NCBI RefSeq assembly: GCF_024666615.1
Contig: NZ_CP088297.1
Coordinates: 3,162,001 to 3,226,000 of the forward strand
From: Aquabacterium sp. J223
Lineage (GTDB): Bacteria > Pseudomonadota > Gammaproteobacteria > Burkholderiales > Burkholderiaceae_C
Direction: 5' to 3'
DNA: 64,000 nucleotides
Positions within the stretch are counted from its first letter, which is position 1. Every line of letters starts with the position of its first letter. Position numbers and translations under genes: made by a program. The notes beneath the pieces were generated by a model. That model had not been told where the DNA came from. It did not search any database and worked only from the letters and a program-made list of their open reading frames with translations. This document shows, piece by piece, positions 8,373 through 16,645 of this stretch.

Positions 8373-8852
8373 ATGCCGTTGCCAACCGACCGCGCCGCTG
8401 CCCGTCGGCGCGGTTTCACGCTGATCGAACTGATGCTCGTCATCGTCGTGCTCGGCGTGCTGGGGCTCGTCGCCCTGCCCTCCTACCGCGACGCGGTGGT
8501 GCGCAGCCGGCGCGCCGACGGCGTGGCGGCGCTGACGGCCGTCCAGCAGGCGCAGGAGCGCTGGCGCTCCAACCACCCCAGCTTCACCACCAGCCTGGCC
8601 GACCTGCGGCTGGCCAGCACGTCGCCGAGCGGCCACTACGTCATCGACATTCCCTCGGCCAACGGTCGCACCTACCAGTTGCGGGCCACCGCGACCGGAG
8701 GCCAGACGGCGGACGCCGACTGCAAGACGCTGCTGCTCAAGTTCGACGAGAACCTGTGCGTCGACGGCGTGTGCCACGGCATGGCCACCGAGCACAAGGC
8801 CATCACCGCCGCGGGCGTCGAGTACCCCGCCCCCCGCTGCTGGAACCGCTGA
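8373..8852 (+). CDS. pilE: Type IV pilin, PilE-like
   Basis: A 159-residue protein from the ATG at 8373; a GTG at 8337 would add twelve residues. The leader MPLPTDRAAARRRG is followed by the textbook pilin start FTLIELMLVIVVLGVLGLVALPSY (Phe+1, Glu+5). Then YRDAVVRSRRADGVAALTAVQQAQERW and a globular domain with four cysteines follow. PilE-like minor pilins are processed by PilD and incorporated in type IV pili. Its TGA overlaps the ATG of the next gene (8850-8852), showing translational coupling. In many betaproteobacteria pilE is the last gene of the minor pilin cluster, after pilY1; here it is second. Confidence 0.82.
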   Translation: MPLPTDRAAARRRGFTLIELMLVIVVLGVLGLVALPSYRDAVVRSRRADGVAALTAVQQAQERWRSNHPSFTTSLADLRLASTSPSGHYVIDIPSANGRTYQLRATATGGQTADADCKTLLLKFDENLCVDGVCHGMATEHKAITAAGVEYPAPRCWNR

Positions 8853-9373
8853 TGCGCCGCCGCTTGTCGTCATCCGGCTTCACCGTCGTCGAGATGATGG
8901 TGGTGGTGGTCGTGGTCGCGGTGCTGCTGGCGCTGGCCGTTCCCTCCTTCACCGACCTGCTGGCGCGGCAGCGCCTGGCCGCCGCCGGGGCGGAGCTCGC
9001 CTCCAACCTGCAGCTGGCTCGGTCCGAGGCACTGCAGCGCCAGCAGCAGATCGGCGTCGCCTTCTCGCCGGCCGATGCCTGCTACGTCGTCTACCCCATG
9101 AAGGCGGCGGACGGCTGCGATTGCCGCACCCATTTGTGCGACGTCGGCATGAAACCCATCAAGTTCACCACGCTGGAACCCGCATGGGCCATCCACCTGT
9201 CCACCACCGCGCCGGTGCTACAACTGGTGCCCGACCGAGGCGCGCCGGTGGCCGCGGTCAGCGTGACGCTGACCCACGGCCGGGCGGGCAGCCTGGTGGT
9301 CACCATGGCGCCGTCGGGTTCGGTGTCCGCGTGCGCCAACGGCGCGCCCCTGGGGAGCCTGCCGACATGCTGA
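8852..9373 (+). CDS. GspH/FimT-family type IV pseudopilin (second, FimU-like)
   Basis: A 173-residue protein. The ATG at 8852 overlaps the preceding stop. A short leader MRRRLSSSG is followed by FTVVEMMVVVVVVAVLLALAVPSF, then the FimT/FimU signature LASNLQLARSEALQRQQQIG. The C-terminal domain includes DGCDCRTHLCDVG and ends GSLPTC. FimU-like minor pilins prime pilus assembly together with PilV, PilW and PilX. The gene overlaps pilW by 7 bp. Confidence 0.82.
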   Translation: MRRRLSSSGFTVVEMMVVVVVVAVLLALAVPSFTDLLARQRLAAAGAELASNLQLARSEALQRQQQIGVAFSPADACYVVYPMKAADGCDCRTHLCDVGMKPIKFTTLEPAWAIHLSTTAPVLQLVPDRGAPVAAVSVTLTHGRAGSLVVTMAPSGSVSACANGAPLGSLPTC

Positions 9374-10053
9374 ACAAGATGCCCGCCCGCGGCCAACGCG
9401 GCCTGTCGCTGGTCGAGCTGATGATCGGCATCGCGGTGGCGCTGTTCATCCTCGCGTCGGCGTCGGTGATGATGGCCGGCCAGCTCAACGAGAACCGCCA
9501 GCTGCTGCTGGAAACGCGGGTGGACCAGGAGCTGCGCGCCGCGGCGCAGGTCATCACCCGCGACCTGCGCAACGCCGGGTTCTCGCAGGAGGCCGCCAAG
9601 CAGGTGAACTACCTCGGCGCGGGGCGCAACGCGTTCGCCACCCGACTCGAGGTCGGCACCGAGACCGAACCGACCGAGCAGGTCAACCTGGCGGTCGCCG
9701 ACGACGATGTGTCGGCCGTGCGCGACTACGGCGTCGTGCTCGACAACGAAGCCACCGGCTACAAGCTGCAGGACCAGGTGATCCGCGTGAAGGTGGGCGA
9801 CGCCTGGCAGCCGCTGACCGACCCGCACACCGTCCGCGTCACCCGGTTCACGCTGTGGGCGACCGATTCGACGGTGTCGCTGGCCGACACCTGCGCCACC
9901 GCCTGCACCGGCGCCGACTGCCCGCGGCAGCTGATCCGCACCCTTCACCTGGACCTCGCCGCCCAGGCCCGCCACGACCCCCGCGTCACCCGCGGCTTCA
10001 CCAGCCAGGTGCGGCTGCGCAACGACGCCGTGCTGGGGAGTTGCCCGGCATGA
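9367..10053 (+). CDS. pilW: Type IV pilus assembly protein PilW
   Basis: A 228-residue protein. Leader MLNKMPARGQRG, then LSLVELMIGIAVALFILASASVMM, followed by LETRVDQELRAAAQVITRDLRNAGF, the characteristic PilW/PulJ block with its DLRNAGF signature. It acts as a minor pilin at the pilus tip with FimU, PilV and PilX. It overlaps the previous gene (7 bp) and the following pilX (4 bp, ATGA). Confidence 0.88.
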   Translation: MLNKMPARGQRGLSLVELMIGIAVALFILASASVMMAGQLNENRQLLLETRVDQELRAAAQVITRDLRNAGFSQEAAKQVNYLGAGRNAFATRLEVGTETEPTEQVNLAVADDDVSAVRDYGVVLDNEATGYKLQDQVIRVKVGDAWQPLTDPHTVRVTRFTLWATDSTVSLADTCATACTGADCPRQLIRTLHLDLAAQARHDPRVTRGFTSQVRLRNDAVLGSCPA

Positions 10054-11383
10054 GGCCCGCCCTTCTCTTGGGGCAGCGGCGCAGCGCCCGCGGCATCGGT
10101 GCCCTGGCGGTCGTCATGGTGCTGCTGTTCATCGCCATGCTCGCCGCGGCCTACGCGAACCGCAGCCTGCTGCTGGAGCAGCGCATCTCGGCCAACCACT
10201 ACCGCAGCACCCAGGCCTTCGAAGCGGCCGAGGCCGGGCTCGAATGGGCGCTGACCCAGCTCAACGCCGGGCGGGTGGACGCCCAGTGCCGGCCGACGAC
10301 CGCCAGCGGCCATGCGCCGTTCGTGTTCAGGGCGGCGGGCGCGGCGAGCGCCGCCTCCGGCCTGTTCGGCCAGCCGCCGAGCGAGGGTGCCGAGGACAGC
10401 TTCATGCGGCCGGTGTGCATCGCCCGTGACGGCGGCGCCGGGTGGGACTGCCACTGCATGCCCACCGGCCGGCCACCGTTGTCCACGTTGACCGACGCCG
10501 GCCAACTCGACCGCCCGCTTTTCGTGGTCACCGTGTCGTCGGCGCGCATTCCGGGCCAACTGATCACCGAACGCTACCCCCGGGTCCTCACCGTCAAGGC
10601 CGAGGGCTGCAACCGCGTGCTGCAGGAGGGCGCCGGCTGGCGCTGCCGCAGGAACAGCCCCGAGGGCCGGGCCTATGCCGAGCTGGACGTTCGCGCCGCC
10701 CTGGTGCCCGCACTGGCCACCGCGCCGACGGCGCTGCTGACGGCCAAGGGCGTCGTCGACCTGGGCGGCGCTGCCGCCACCCTGGCCCGCGGCAGCGCGG
10801 CGACGGCGCCGGCCCGGCGCTGCTGGCCGGCTCGGCCATCGTCAACGACGGTGCGGCCCAACTGCTGGCCGCCGCCGGCACCCCGGCCGCGTCGCTGAAG
10901 GTCGCCGGCAGCGCCAGCCTCGCGTCGCTGAACGACGACCAGTTCTTCGCCGCCTTCTTCGGCATGCCGCCCGCCCCCTATGGCCGGCTGCCCGGGGTGC
11001 GGCGGCTGGCCTGTCTGGATGCGGCCGACTGCGCCGCCAAGCTGCAGCACGAGTACGACGGCGGCCACCGCCAGCTGCTGGTCAGCGGCGACCTGCCACT
11101 GACCAACCTCACCCTCGGCTCGCCGGCCGACCCGGTGGTGCTCATCGTCAACGGCCGCCTGACCGTGGGCGACGAGGTGCGGCTGCACGGCTTCGTCTTC
11201 GGCCAGGAGCTGCGCACCGGCGCCAGCGCCGCCAACAGCCAGCTGCGCGGCGCGGCGGCCTTCGGCGCCGTGGCCCTCACCGGCGGCGGCCTGTCGCTGG
11301 TCTACGAGCCCGACAGCCTGTCGCGGCTGAACCTGCTCACGGGCAGCTGGGTGCGGGTGCCGGGCAGCTGGAGGGCATCATGA
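10050..11383 (+). pseudogene. pilX: PilX-type pilus assembly protein, frameshifted
   Basis: The ATG at 10050 overlaps the pilW stop. The N-terminus has the PilX transmembrane segment (GIGALAVVMVLLFIAMLAAAYA) and the signature RSTQAFEAAEAGLEWALTQLN. This frame is good up to VVDLGGAAATLARGS, then is lost; the C-terminal part (GAGPALLAGSAIVNDG, FFAAFFGMPP, VVLIVNGRLTVGDEVRLHGFVFG) continues in the frame one base back, to the TGA at 11381-11383. One missing base at about 10790-10815, in a GC-rich run, explains it. The repaired protein would be about 444 residues, long for PilX, which is often under 200. The intact reading of both halves favours a sequencing error. Confidence 0.8.
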
Positions 11384-12561
11384 AGCCGCATGCGAGACGT
11401 CAGCGTGGCGTGTCCCTCGTCGAGGCGATGGTGGCCTTCGTCGTCGCCGGCTTCGGCATGCTGGCCTTGGTCGGCGTGCAGTCGACGCTGCGGTCCAACG
11501 CCGACATCGCCAAGCAGCGCACCGAGGCGCTGCGCCTGGGCGAGCAGTACCTCGAGGGCCTGCGCGCCTTTCCGGACCTCGCGCGTTACGCCCAGCTCGA
11601 AGCGGAGCCCGCGCCGGCACCGGTCACCGTCGGCAACGCGACCTACACCATCGCCAAGGCAGTGCAGGCCCGCACCGCGCCCGACCCGGAGCGGCTGGAG
11701 ATCACCGTCACCGTCAGCTGGCAGGACCGGCTGAGCCCCGCCAACGAAACCAGCTCCGTGGTGCTGTCCAGCGTGATTGCGGGCATCGACCCGGCGCTGT
11801 CGGGCTGGCTGGCCGCGCCGCCGGTGCCGTCGGCCTGGCACCGCCCCCACGGCCGTCATCCCAGCATCCCGCTGCAGGCGGTGGAACTGGGGGGTGGCCG
11901 CAGCGGTTTCGTGCCGCCGGGGGCCGACGGCATCGCCTGGGTGTTCCAGAACGGCACCGGCCGCGTCTCGGTGTGCGCGGTGGCGCCCGGCACGCTGACG
12001 GTCGGCCTGACCGCCGGCGGCCTGACCTCCTGCACGCCGCAGAACGGCTACCTGGTCAGCGGCCACGTGCGCTTCGCCACCGGCACCGCCGCCGTCACCG
12101 CCGCCGAGGCGGAGAACCCCACCAGCCCGGCGCTCGACCTGGCGGTGATCCTCACTGCCACCCTCGGCAGCAGCCCCGGCTGCTACGACGACGCGCCGAT
12201 CGGGCCGACCCTGGCCACCAGCGTGGCCTACTACTGCCTGGTCTACGGCGCCGGCGACAGCGGCCGGTGGTCCGGCCGCGTCGACGTGCTGCCCACCGAG
12301 ACCGCCGGCTGGACCACCACCCCCGGGGCCGACAACAGCCACAAGGTCTGCCGCTACTCGGCTGACTACGACGGCAACACCAGCATCGGCAACGACGAGC
12401 ACCCGGCGAGCTACGCCGACGTGGCGGCCAGCCTGGTGAACCAGAACTTCCTCGTCATCCGGGCCGTCAACGCCTGCCCCACGGACGTGGCGCCCAACCC
12501 GGCCGCCGGCGACTTCGTCAACAGCAACACCGTGCAGCACGCGCCGGTCAGCGGCGGCTGA
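11380..12561 (+). CDS. pilV: Type IV pilus modification/minor pilin PilV-like, extended
   Basis: A 393-residue protein whose ATG overlaps the pilX stop. Leader MKPHARRQRG, then VSLVEAMVAFVVAGFGMLALVGVQ and TEALRLGEQYLEGLRAF are the PilV signatures. Ordinary PilV proteins are under 200 residues. Here the extra C-terminal region of about 250 residues contains several cysteines (VCAVAPG, LTSCTPQNGY, GCYDDAPIG, YYCLVYG, KVCRYSADYDGN) and looks like an extracellular tip domain. I do not recognise that domain. It is the last gene of the block; pilY1, which often follows, is absent. Confidence 0.75.
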   Translation: MKPHARRQRGVSLVEAMVAFVVAGFGMLALVGVQSTLRSNADIAKQRTEALRLGEQYLEGLRAFPDLARYAQLEAEPAPAPVTVGNATYTIAKAVQARTAPDPERLEITVTVSWQDRLSPANETSSVVLSSVIAGIDPALSGWLAAPPVPSAWHRPHGRHPSIPLQAVELGGGRSGFVPPGADGIAWVFQNGTGRVSVCAVAPGTLTVGLTAGGLTSCTPQNGYLVSGHVRFATGTAAVTAAEAENPTSPALDLAVILTATLGSSPGCYDDAPIGPTLATSVAYYCLVYGAGDSGRWSGRVDVLPTETAGWTTTPGADNSHKVCRYSADYDGNTSIGNDEHPASYADVAASLVNQNFLVIRAVNACPTDVAPNPAAGDFVNSNTVQHAPVSGG

Positions 12562-12592
12562 GCCTCGTCGGCCGTCGGCCGACAATCGCGGC

Positions 12593-13708
12593 ATGCCTCC
12601 CGCCGACACCTCCCGCTTCAGTCCCGAGGACCGCGCCGCGATGGCCGAGGCGCTGGCGGCGGCCGAGGCGTCGATCGCCCTGTCCGACCCCAACCCCCGC
12701 GTCGGCTGCGTGCTGGTCGGCGCGCAGGGCCAGCGCGCGGTGGGCCACACCCAGCGTGCCGGGCAGGCCCATGCCGAGGTCATGGCCCTGCGCGCCGCGC
12801 GCGAGGCCGGCTGGGACCCGCGCGGCGCCACCGCTTACGTCAGCCTGGAGCCCTGCAGCCACTTCGGCCGCACGCCCCCCTGCTGCGATGCATTGATCGC
12901 GGCGGGCGTGGCGCGGGTGGTGGCGGCGGCCATCGACCCCAACCCGCGGGTCGCCGGCGGTGGGCTGCAGCGGCTGCGCGAGGCCGGCCTCGCGGTCGAC
13001 CACGGCCTGATGGCCAACGAGGCCGAGGCACTCAACGTCGGCTTCTTCCACCGCATGCGGCATGGCCGGCCGTGGGTGCGGCTGAAGGTGGCGGCCTCGC
13101 TCGACGGCCGCACCGCCCTGGCCGACGGCCGCAGCCGGTGGATCACCGGGGCGGACGCCCGGCGCGACGGGCAGGGGTGGCGCCGCCGGGCGCAGGCGGT
13201 GCTGACCGGCGTCGGCACCGTGCTGGCCGACGACCCGCGGCTGGACGTGCGCGACTGGCCGGCCGCGCTGCAGCCGCTGCGCGTGGTGCTGGACCGTGGC
13301 CTGCGCACCCCGCCCTCGGCGCGGCTGCTGGCGCCGCCCGGGGCGGTGCTGCTGGTGGCCGACCCCACCGCCGGCGCGCGGGCCGACGCGCTGCGCGAGG
13401 CCGGTGCGGAGGTGCTGTTGCTGCCCGAGCCCGACCGGACCTTCGATGCGCTGCTCACCCTGCTGGCGGGCCGCGGCGTCAACGAACTGCACGTCGAGGC
13501 GGGCCCGACGCTGAACGGCGCCTTGCTCGCCGCCGACGTCGTCGACGAACTGCTGCTCTACCTGGCGCCGCTGTGCATCGGCCCCGGCCGGCCGCTGGCC
13601 GACCTGCCCGCGCTGCCGGGCCTGGACGCGGCCGCGCGCTGGACCTGGACCGAGGCGGTGCCCGTCGGCGCCGACCTGCGCCTGCGCGCCCGCCGCCAGC
13701 CACGTTGA
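12593..13708 (+). CDS. ribD: Riboflavin biosynthesis deaminase/reductase RibD
   Basis: A 371-residue bifunctional enzyme. The N-terminal deaminase domain has SDPNPRVGCVLV, the zinc ligands HAEVMAL and EPCSHFGRTPPCCDALI; the C-terminal reductase domain has RPWVRLKVAASLDGRTAL, VLTGVGTVLADDPRLDVR and ELHVEAGPTLNGALL. It converts the pyrimidine product of GTP cyclohydrolase II to 5-amino-6-ribitylaminouracil phosphate in two steps. It begins the ribD-ribE-ribBA-ribH-nusB block. A -10-like GACAATC sits about 10 bp before the start at 12593, as in the next two genes, so the leader is short. Confidence 0.95.
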   Translation: MPPADTSRFSPEDRAAMAEALAAAEASIALSDPNPRVGCVLVGAQGQRAVGHTQRAGQAHAEVMALRAAREAGWDPRGATAYVSLEPCSHFGRTPPCCDALIAAGVARVVAAAIDPNPRVAGGGLQRLREAGLAVDHGLMANEAEALNVGFFHRMRHGRPWVRLKVAASLDGRTALADGRSRWITGADARRDGQGWRRRAQAVLTGVGTVLADDPRLDVRDWPAALQPLRVVLDRGLRTPPSARLLAPPGAVLLVADPTAGARADALREAGAEVLLLPEPDRTFDALLTLLAGRGVNELHVEAGPTLNGALLAADVVDELLLYLAPLCIGPGRPLADLPALPGLDAAARWTWTEAVPVGADLRLRARRQPR

Positions 13709-13733
13709 AGGGCCGGCCGGCACAATCGGCGCC

Positions 13734-14363
13734 ATGTTCACCGGCATCATCACCGCCGTCGGCCGCATCGCCGACGTCCAGCCGCTCGGCACCGGCGCCG
13801 ACCACGGCCTGCGCCTGACCATCGAGACCCCGCCGGGCTACCTCGACGACTGCGGCCTCGGCGACAGCATCGCGCTCAACGGCGCCTGCATGACGGTGAC
13901 CGCCTTCGACGCCGCGGCCGGCCGCTTCACGCTCGACATCTCGGCCGAGAGCCTGCGCCTGACCGCCGGCCTCGACCGGCCCGGCCGCATCAACCTGGAA
14001 AAGGCGCTGCGTGCGCACGACCGCCTCGGCGGCCACATCGTCAGCGGCCATGTCGACGGGCTGGGCGAGGTGACGCACTTCGCCCCGGTGGGCGAGTCGT
14101 GGGAACTGCGCATCCGCTGCGACCGCGCGCTGGCGCGTTTCCTGGCCTACAAGGGGTCGATCACCGTCAACGGGGTCAGCCTCACGGTCAACCGCGTCGC
14201 CGACGACGCCACCGGCTGCGAGTTCAGCATCAACCTGATCCCGCACACGGTGGAGAACACCGCGCTCGGCGACCTCGCGCCGGGCCGCCGGGTGAACCTC
14301 GAGATCGACCTCATCGCGCGCTACGTCGCCCGCATGCTGGAGACCGCGCCGGCGGCCCGCTGA
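13734..14363 (+). CDS. ribE: Riboflavin synthase, alpha subunit
   Basis: A 209-residue protein with the duplicated lumazine-binding fold. It begins MFTGIITAVGRIADVQ; repeat 1 has NGACMTVTAFD and repeat 2 NGVSLTVNRV, each preceded by the SGHVDG or corresponding binding strand. It dismutates two molecules of 6,7-dimethyl-8-ribityllumazine to riboflavin and the RibH substrate. It lies 25 bp after ribD. The N-terminal MFTGI, where Phe2 is part of the active site, fixes the start. Confidence 0.96.
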   Translation: MFTGIITAVGRIADVQPLGTGADHGLRLTIETPPGYLDDCGLGDSIALNGACMTVTAFDAAAGRFTLDISAESLRLTAGLDRPGRINLEKALRAHDRLGGHIVSGHVDGLGEVTHFAPVGESWELRIRCDRALARFLAYKGSITVNGVSLTVNRVADDATGCEFSINLIPHTVENTALGDLAPGRRVNLEIDLIARYVARMLETAPAAR

Positions 14364-14424
14364 CCACCGTGCCGCACCGGCCCCACAAGGGCCTGCGCCG
14401 TAGGCCCCCGCCTACAATCCGCCG

Positions 14425-15552
14425 ATGCCCATCTCCCCTGTTCCCGAGCTGGTCGCCGAGCTGGCGGCCGGCCGCATGGTCGTCCTCGTCGACGAGGAGG
14501 ACCGCGAGAACGAGGGCGACCTCGTGCTCGCCGCCGACCATGTGACGCCGGAGGCGATCAACTTCATGGCGCGCTACGGCCGCGGGCTGATCTGCCTGAC
14601 GCTGACCCGCGAACGCTGCGAACGCCTGCAGCTGCCGCCGATGGCGGTGCGCAACGGCACCAAGCACGGCACCGCCTTCACCGTCTCCATCGAGGCCGCC
14701 GAGGGCGTGACCACCGGCATCTCCGCCGCCGACCGGGCGCGCACCGTGCAGGCCGCGGTGGCGCGGCACGCTCAGCCCTCGGACCTGGTGCAGCCCGGCC
14801 ACATCTTCCCGCTGCAGGCGCAGGACGGCGGCGTGCTCATGCGCGCCGGCCACACCGAAGCCGGCTGCGACCTTGCCGGCATGGCGGGCTGCAGCCCCAG
14901 CGCCGTCATCTGCGAGATCCTCAAGGACGACGGCACGATGGCGCGGCTGCCCGACCTGGAGGTGTTCGCCCGCGAACATGGCCTGAAGATCGGCACCATC
15001 GCCGACCTCATCCACTTCCGCAGCCAGAACGAGAGCCTCGTCGAGCGCATCGGCAAGCGGCCGCTGTCCACCGCCCAGGGCCGCTTCGAAGGCCATGTCT
15101 TCCGCGACCGTTTCGGCGGCCTGCACCTGGCGCTGGTCAAGGGCCAGTGGAAACCGGGCGAGGAGATCGTCGTGCGGGTGCACGAGCCGCTGTCGGTGCT
15201 CGACCTGCTGGACAGCGGCGACTGCGGCCATTCGTGGCCGCTGCCGCAGGCGCTGGCGACGCTGCAGGCCGCCCCCGCCGGCGTGGCCGTGCTGCTCAAC
15301 TGCGCCGAGGACCAGGGCGCGCTGCTGCACCGCCTGCTGCCCGGCAGCCAGCCGGCGCCGCCGGCCAAGACCATGGACCTGCGGCTGTACGGCGTGGGCG
15401 CGCAGATCCTGCGCGAGCTGGGCGTCACCCGCATGCGGCTGCTCGGCGCGCCGCGCCGGATGCCGAGCATGACCGGCTACGAACTGGAGGTGACGAGCTT
15501 CGTGCTGTCCTCCGACGCCGCCGCGCGGGAGGTCGCCCATGCAGGGCGCTGA
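14425..15552 (+). CDS. ribBA: 3,4-dihydroxy-2-butanone 4-phosphate synthase with degenerate GTP cyclohydrolase II domain
   Basis: A 375-residue protein. The N-terminal RibB domain (about 1-205) is intact: [53 protein letters not shown]. The C-terminal domain is shaped like GTP cyclohydrolase II but lacks the zinc and catalytic motif (family form roughly GDxFxSxRCDC); the equivalent region reads [19 protein letters not shown]. So it should supply 3,4-DHBP from ribulose 5-phosphate but probably not hydrolyse GTP, and a separate ribA is expected elsewhere. TACAATCCGCCG just before the ATG may be a -10 box. It overlaps ribH by 14 bp. Confidence 0.93.
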   Translation: MPISPVPELVAELAAGRMVVLVDEEDRENEGDLVLAADHVTPEAINFMARYGRGLICLTLTRERCERLQLPPMAVRNGTKHGTAFTVSIEAAEGVTTGISAADRARTVQAAVARHAQPSDLVQPGHIFPLQAQDGGVLMRAGHTEAGCDLAGMAGCSPSAVICEILKDDGTMARLPDLEVFAREHGLKIGTIADLIHFRSQNESLVERIGKRPLSTAQGRFEGHVFRDRFGGLHLALVKGQWKPGEEIVVRVHEPLSVLDLLDSGDCGHSWPLPQALATLQAAPAGVAVLLNCAEDQGALLHRLLPGSQPAPPAKTMDLRLYGVGAQILRELGVTRMRLLGAPRRMPSMTGYELEVTSFVLSSDAAAREVAHAGR

Positions 15553-16027
15553 CCGCGGCCAGGCCGGCGCGCTCGACGGCCGTGGCCTGCGCGTGGCCGT
15601 GGTGCAGGCACGCTTCAACGCCGAGCTGACCGGCACGCTCTGGCGCGCCTGCCGCGACGAGCTGCGCTCGCTCGGCGTGGCGGACGATGCCATCGTGCAC
15701 GTCGAGGTCGCCGGTGCGCTGGAGGTGCCGCTGGCGCTGTCCGCGCTGGCACGCCGCGGCGGCGTCGACGCGCTGGTCGCGCTCGGCTGCATCGTGCGCG
15801 GCGAGACCTACCACTTCGAACTGGTGGCCAACGAAAGCGGCGCCGGCGTGACCCGCGTCGGCCTCGACCACCACCTGCCCATCGCCAACGCCATCCTCAC
15901 CGTCGAGAACGAGGCCCAGGCCTGGGCCCGTGCCGAGGACAAGGGCCGCGACGCCGCCCGCGTCGCGGTCGAGATGGCGCGGCTGCTGGCCTCGCTGGCC
16001 GCCCCCACCGGACCTTTGACACCGTGA
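15539..16027 (+). CDS. ribH: 6,7-dimethyl-8-ribityllumazine synthase
   Basis: A 162-residue protein of normal length. Motifs: [20 protein letters not shown] (substrate ring site), [36 protein letters not shown] with the catalytic His region, and [17 protein letters not shown]. It condenses 5-amino-6-ribitylamino-uracil with 3,4-DHBP, and usually forms a pentameric or 60-meric shell. The gene overlaps ribBA and its stop overlaps the nusB start (16024-16027). Confidence 0.96.
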   Translation: MQGADRGQAGALDGRGLRVAVVQARFNAELTGTLWRACRDELRSLGVADDAIVHVEVAGALEVPLALSALARRGGVDALVALGCIVRGETYHFELVANESGAGVTRVGLDHHLPIANAILTVENEAQAWARAEDKGRDAARVAVEMARLLASLAAPTGPLTP

Positions 16028-16539
16028 TGACCCCCGCGACCCCCGGCCCCGCCGCCAAGAAGCCGCCGGGCCCCGGCCCGCGCCGCGCGCCGCCCAAGTC
16101 CGCTCGCCGCCGCTCGCGCGAGCTGGCGCTGCTGGGCCTGTACGAATGGCTGGTCGGCCGCGCCGAGGCGCCCGACATCGAGGCCCACCTGCGCGAGCAG
16201 GAGGGCTTCGACAAGGCCGACCGTGTGCACTTCGACGCCCTGCTGCACGGCTGCATCGGCGAGGCGGCGGACCTGGACGGCGTGCTCGCCCGCCACGTCG
16301 ACCGCAAGACCACCGAGCTGTCGCCGGTCGAGCACGCGGTGCTGATGATCGGCAGCTACGAGCTCAAGCACTGCCTGGACGTGCCCTACAAGGTGGCCAT
16401 CAACGAGGCGGTGGAACTGGCCAAGGGCTACGGCGGCACCGACGGCCACAAGTACGTCAACGGCGTGCTCGACAAGGCCGCGGCCGAGCTGCGACCGGCC
16501 GAGGTGCAGGCGGCCCGGGCCGCCGGTCCCCGGCGCTGA
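16024..16539 (+). CDS. nusB: Transcription antitermination factor NusB
   Basis: A 171-residue protein. A basic, proline-rich N-terminus (about 1-30) precedes the NusB fold: [15 protein letters not shown], then [55 protein letters not shown], very close to the family consensus. NusB with NusE (S10) binds boxA RNA in rRNA operons. The ribH-nusB overlap is conserved in proteobacteria. Confidence 0.96.
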   Translation: MMTPATPGPAAKKPPGPGPRRAPPKSARRRSRELALLGLYEWLVGRAEAPDIEAHLREQEGFDKADRVHFDALLHGCIGEAADLDGVLARHVDRKTTELSPVEHAVLMIGSYELKHCLDVPYKVAINEAVELAKGYGGTDGHKYVNGVLDKAAAELRPAEVQAARAAGPRR

Positions 16540-16645
16540 CCCGGGCCCGGCCAGCCGCCTCGTGGCGGGCATCGTCGTGGAGTGCGCGGCAAAAGCCCGC
16601 GTTTTCGAACCGACGACGGGCTGGTCCGCGACCTAAGCTCATCGG

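Noticed and set aside
12562-14424. Possible FMN riboswitch in the rib block
   Set aside because: The gaps before ribD, ribE and ribBA are about 30-60 bp, too short for the aptamer, and show none of its conserved stretches.
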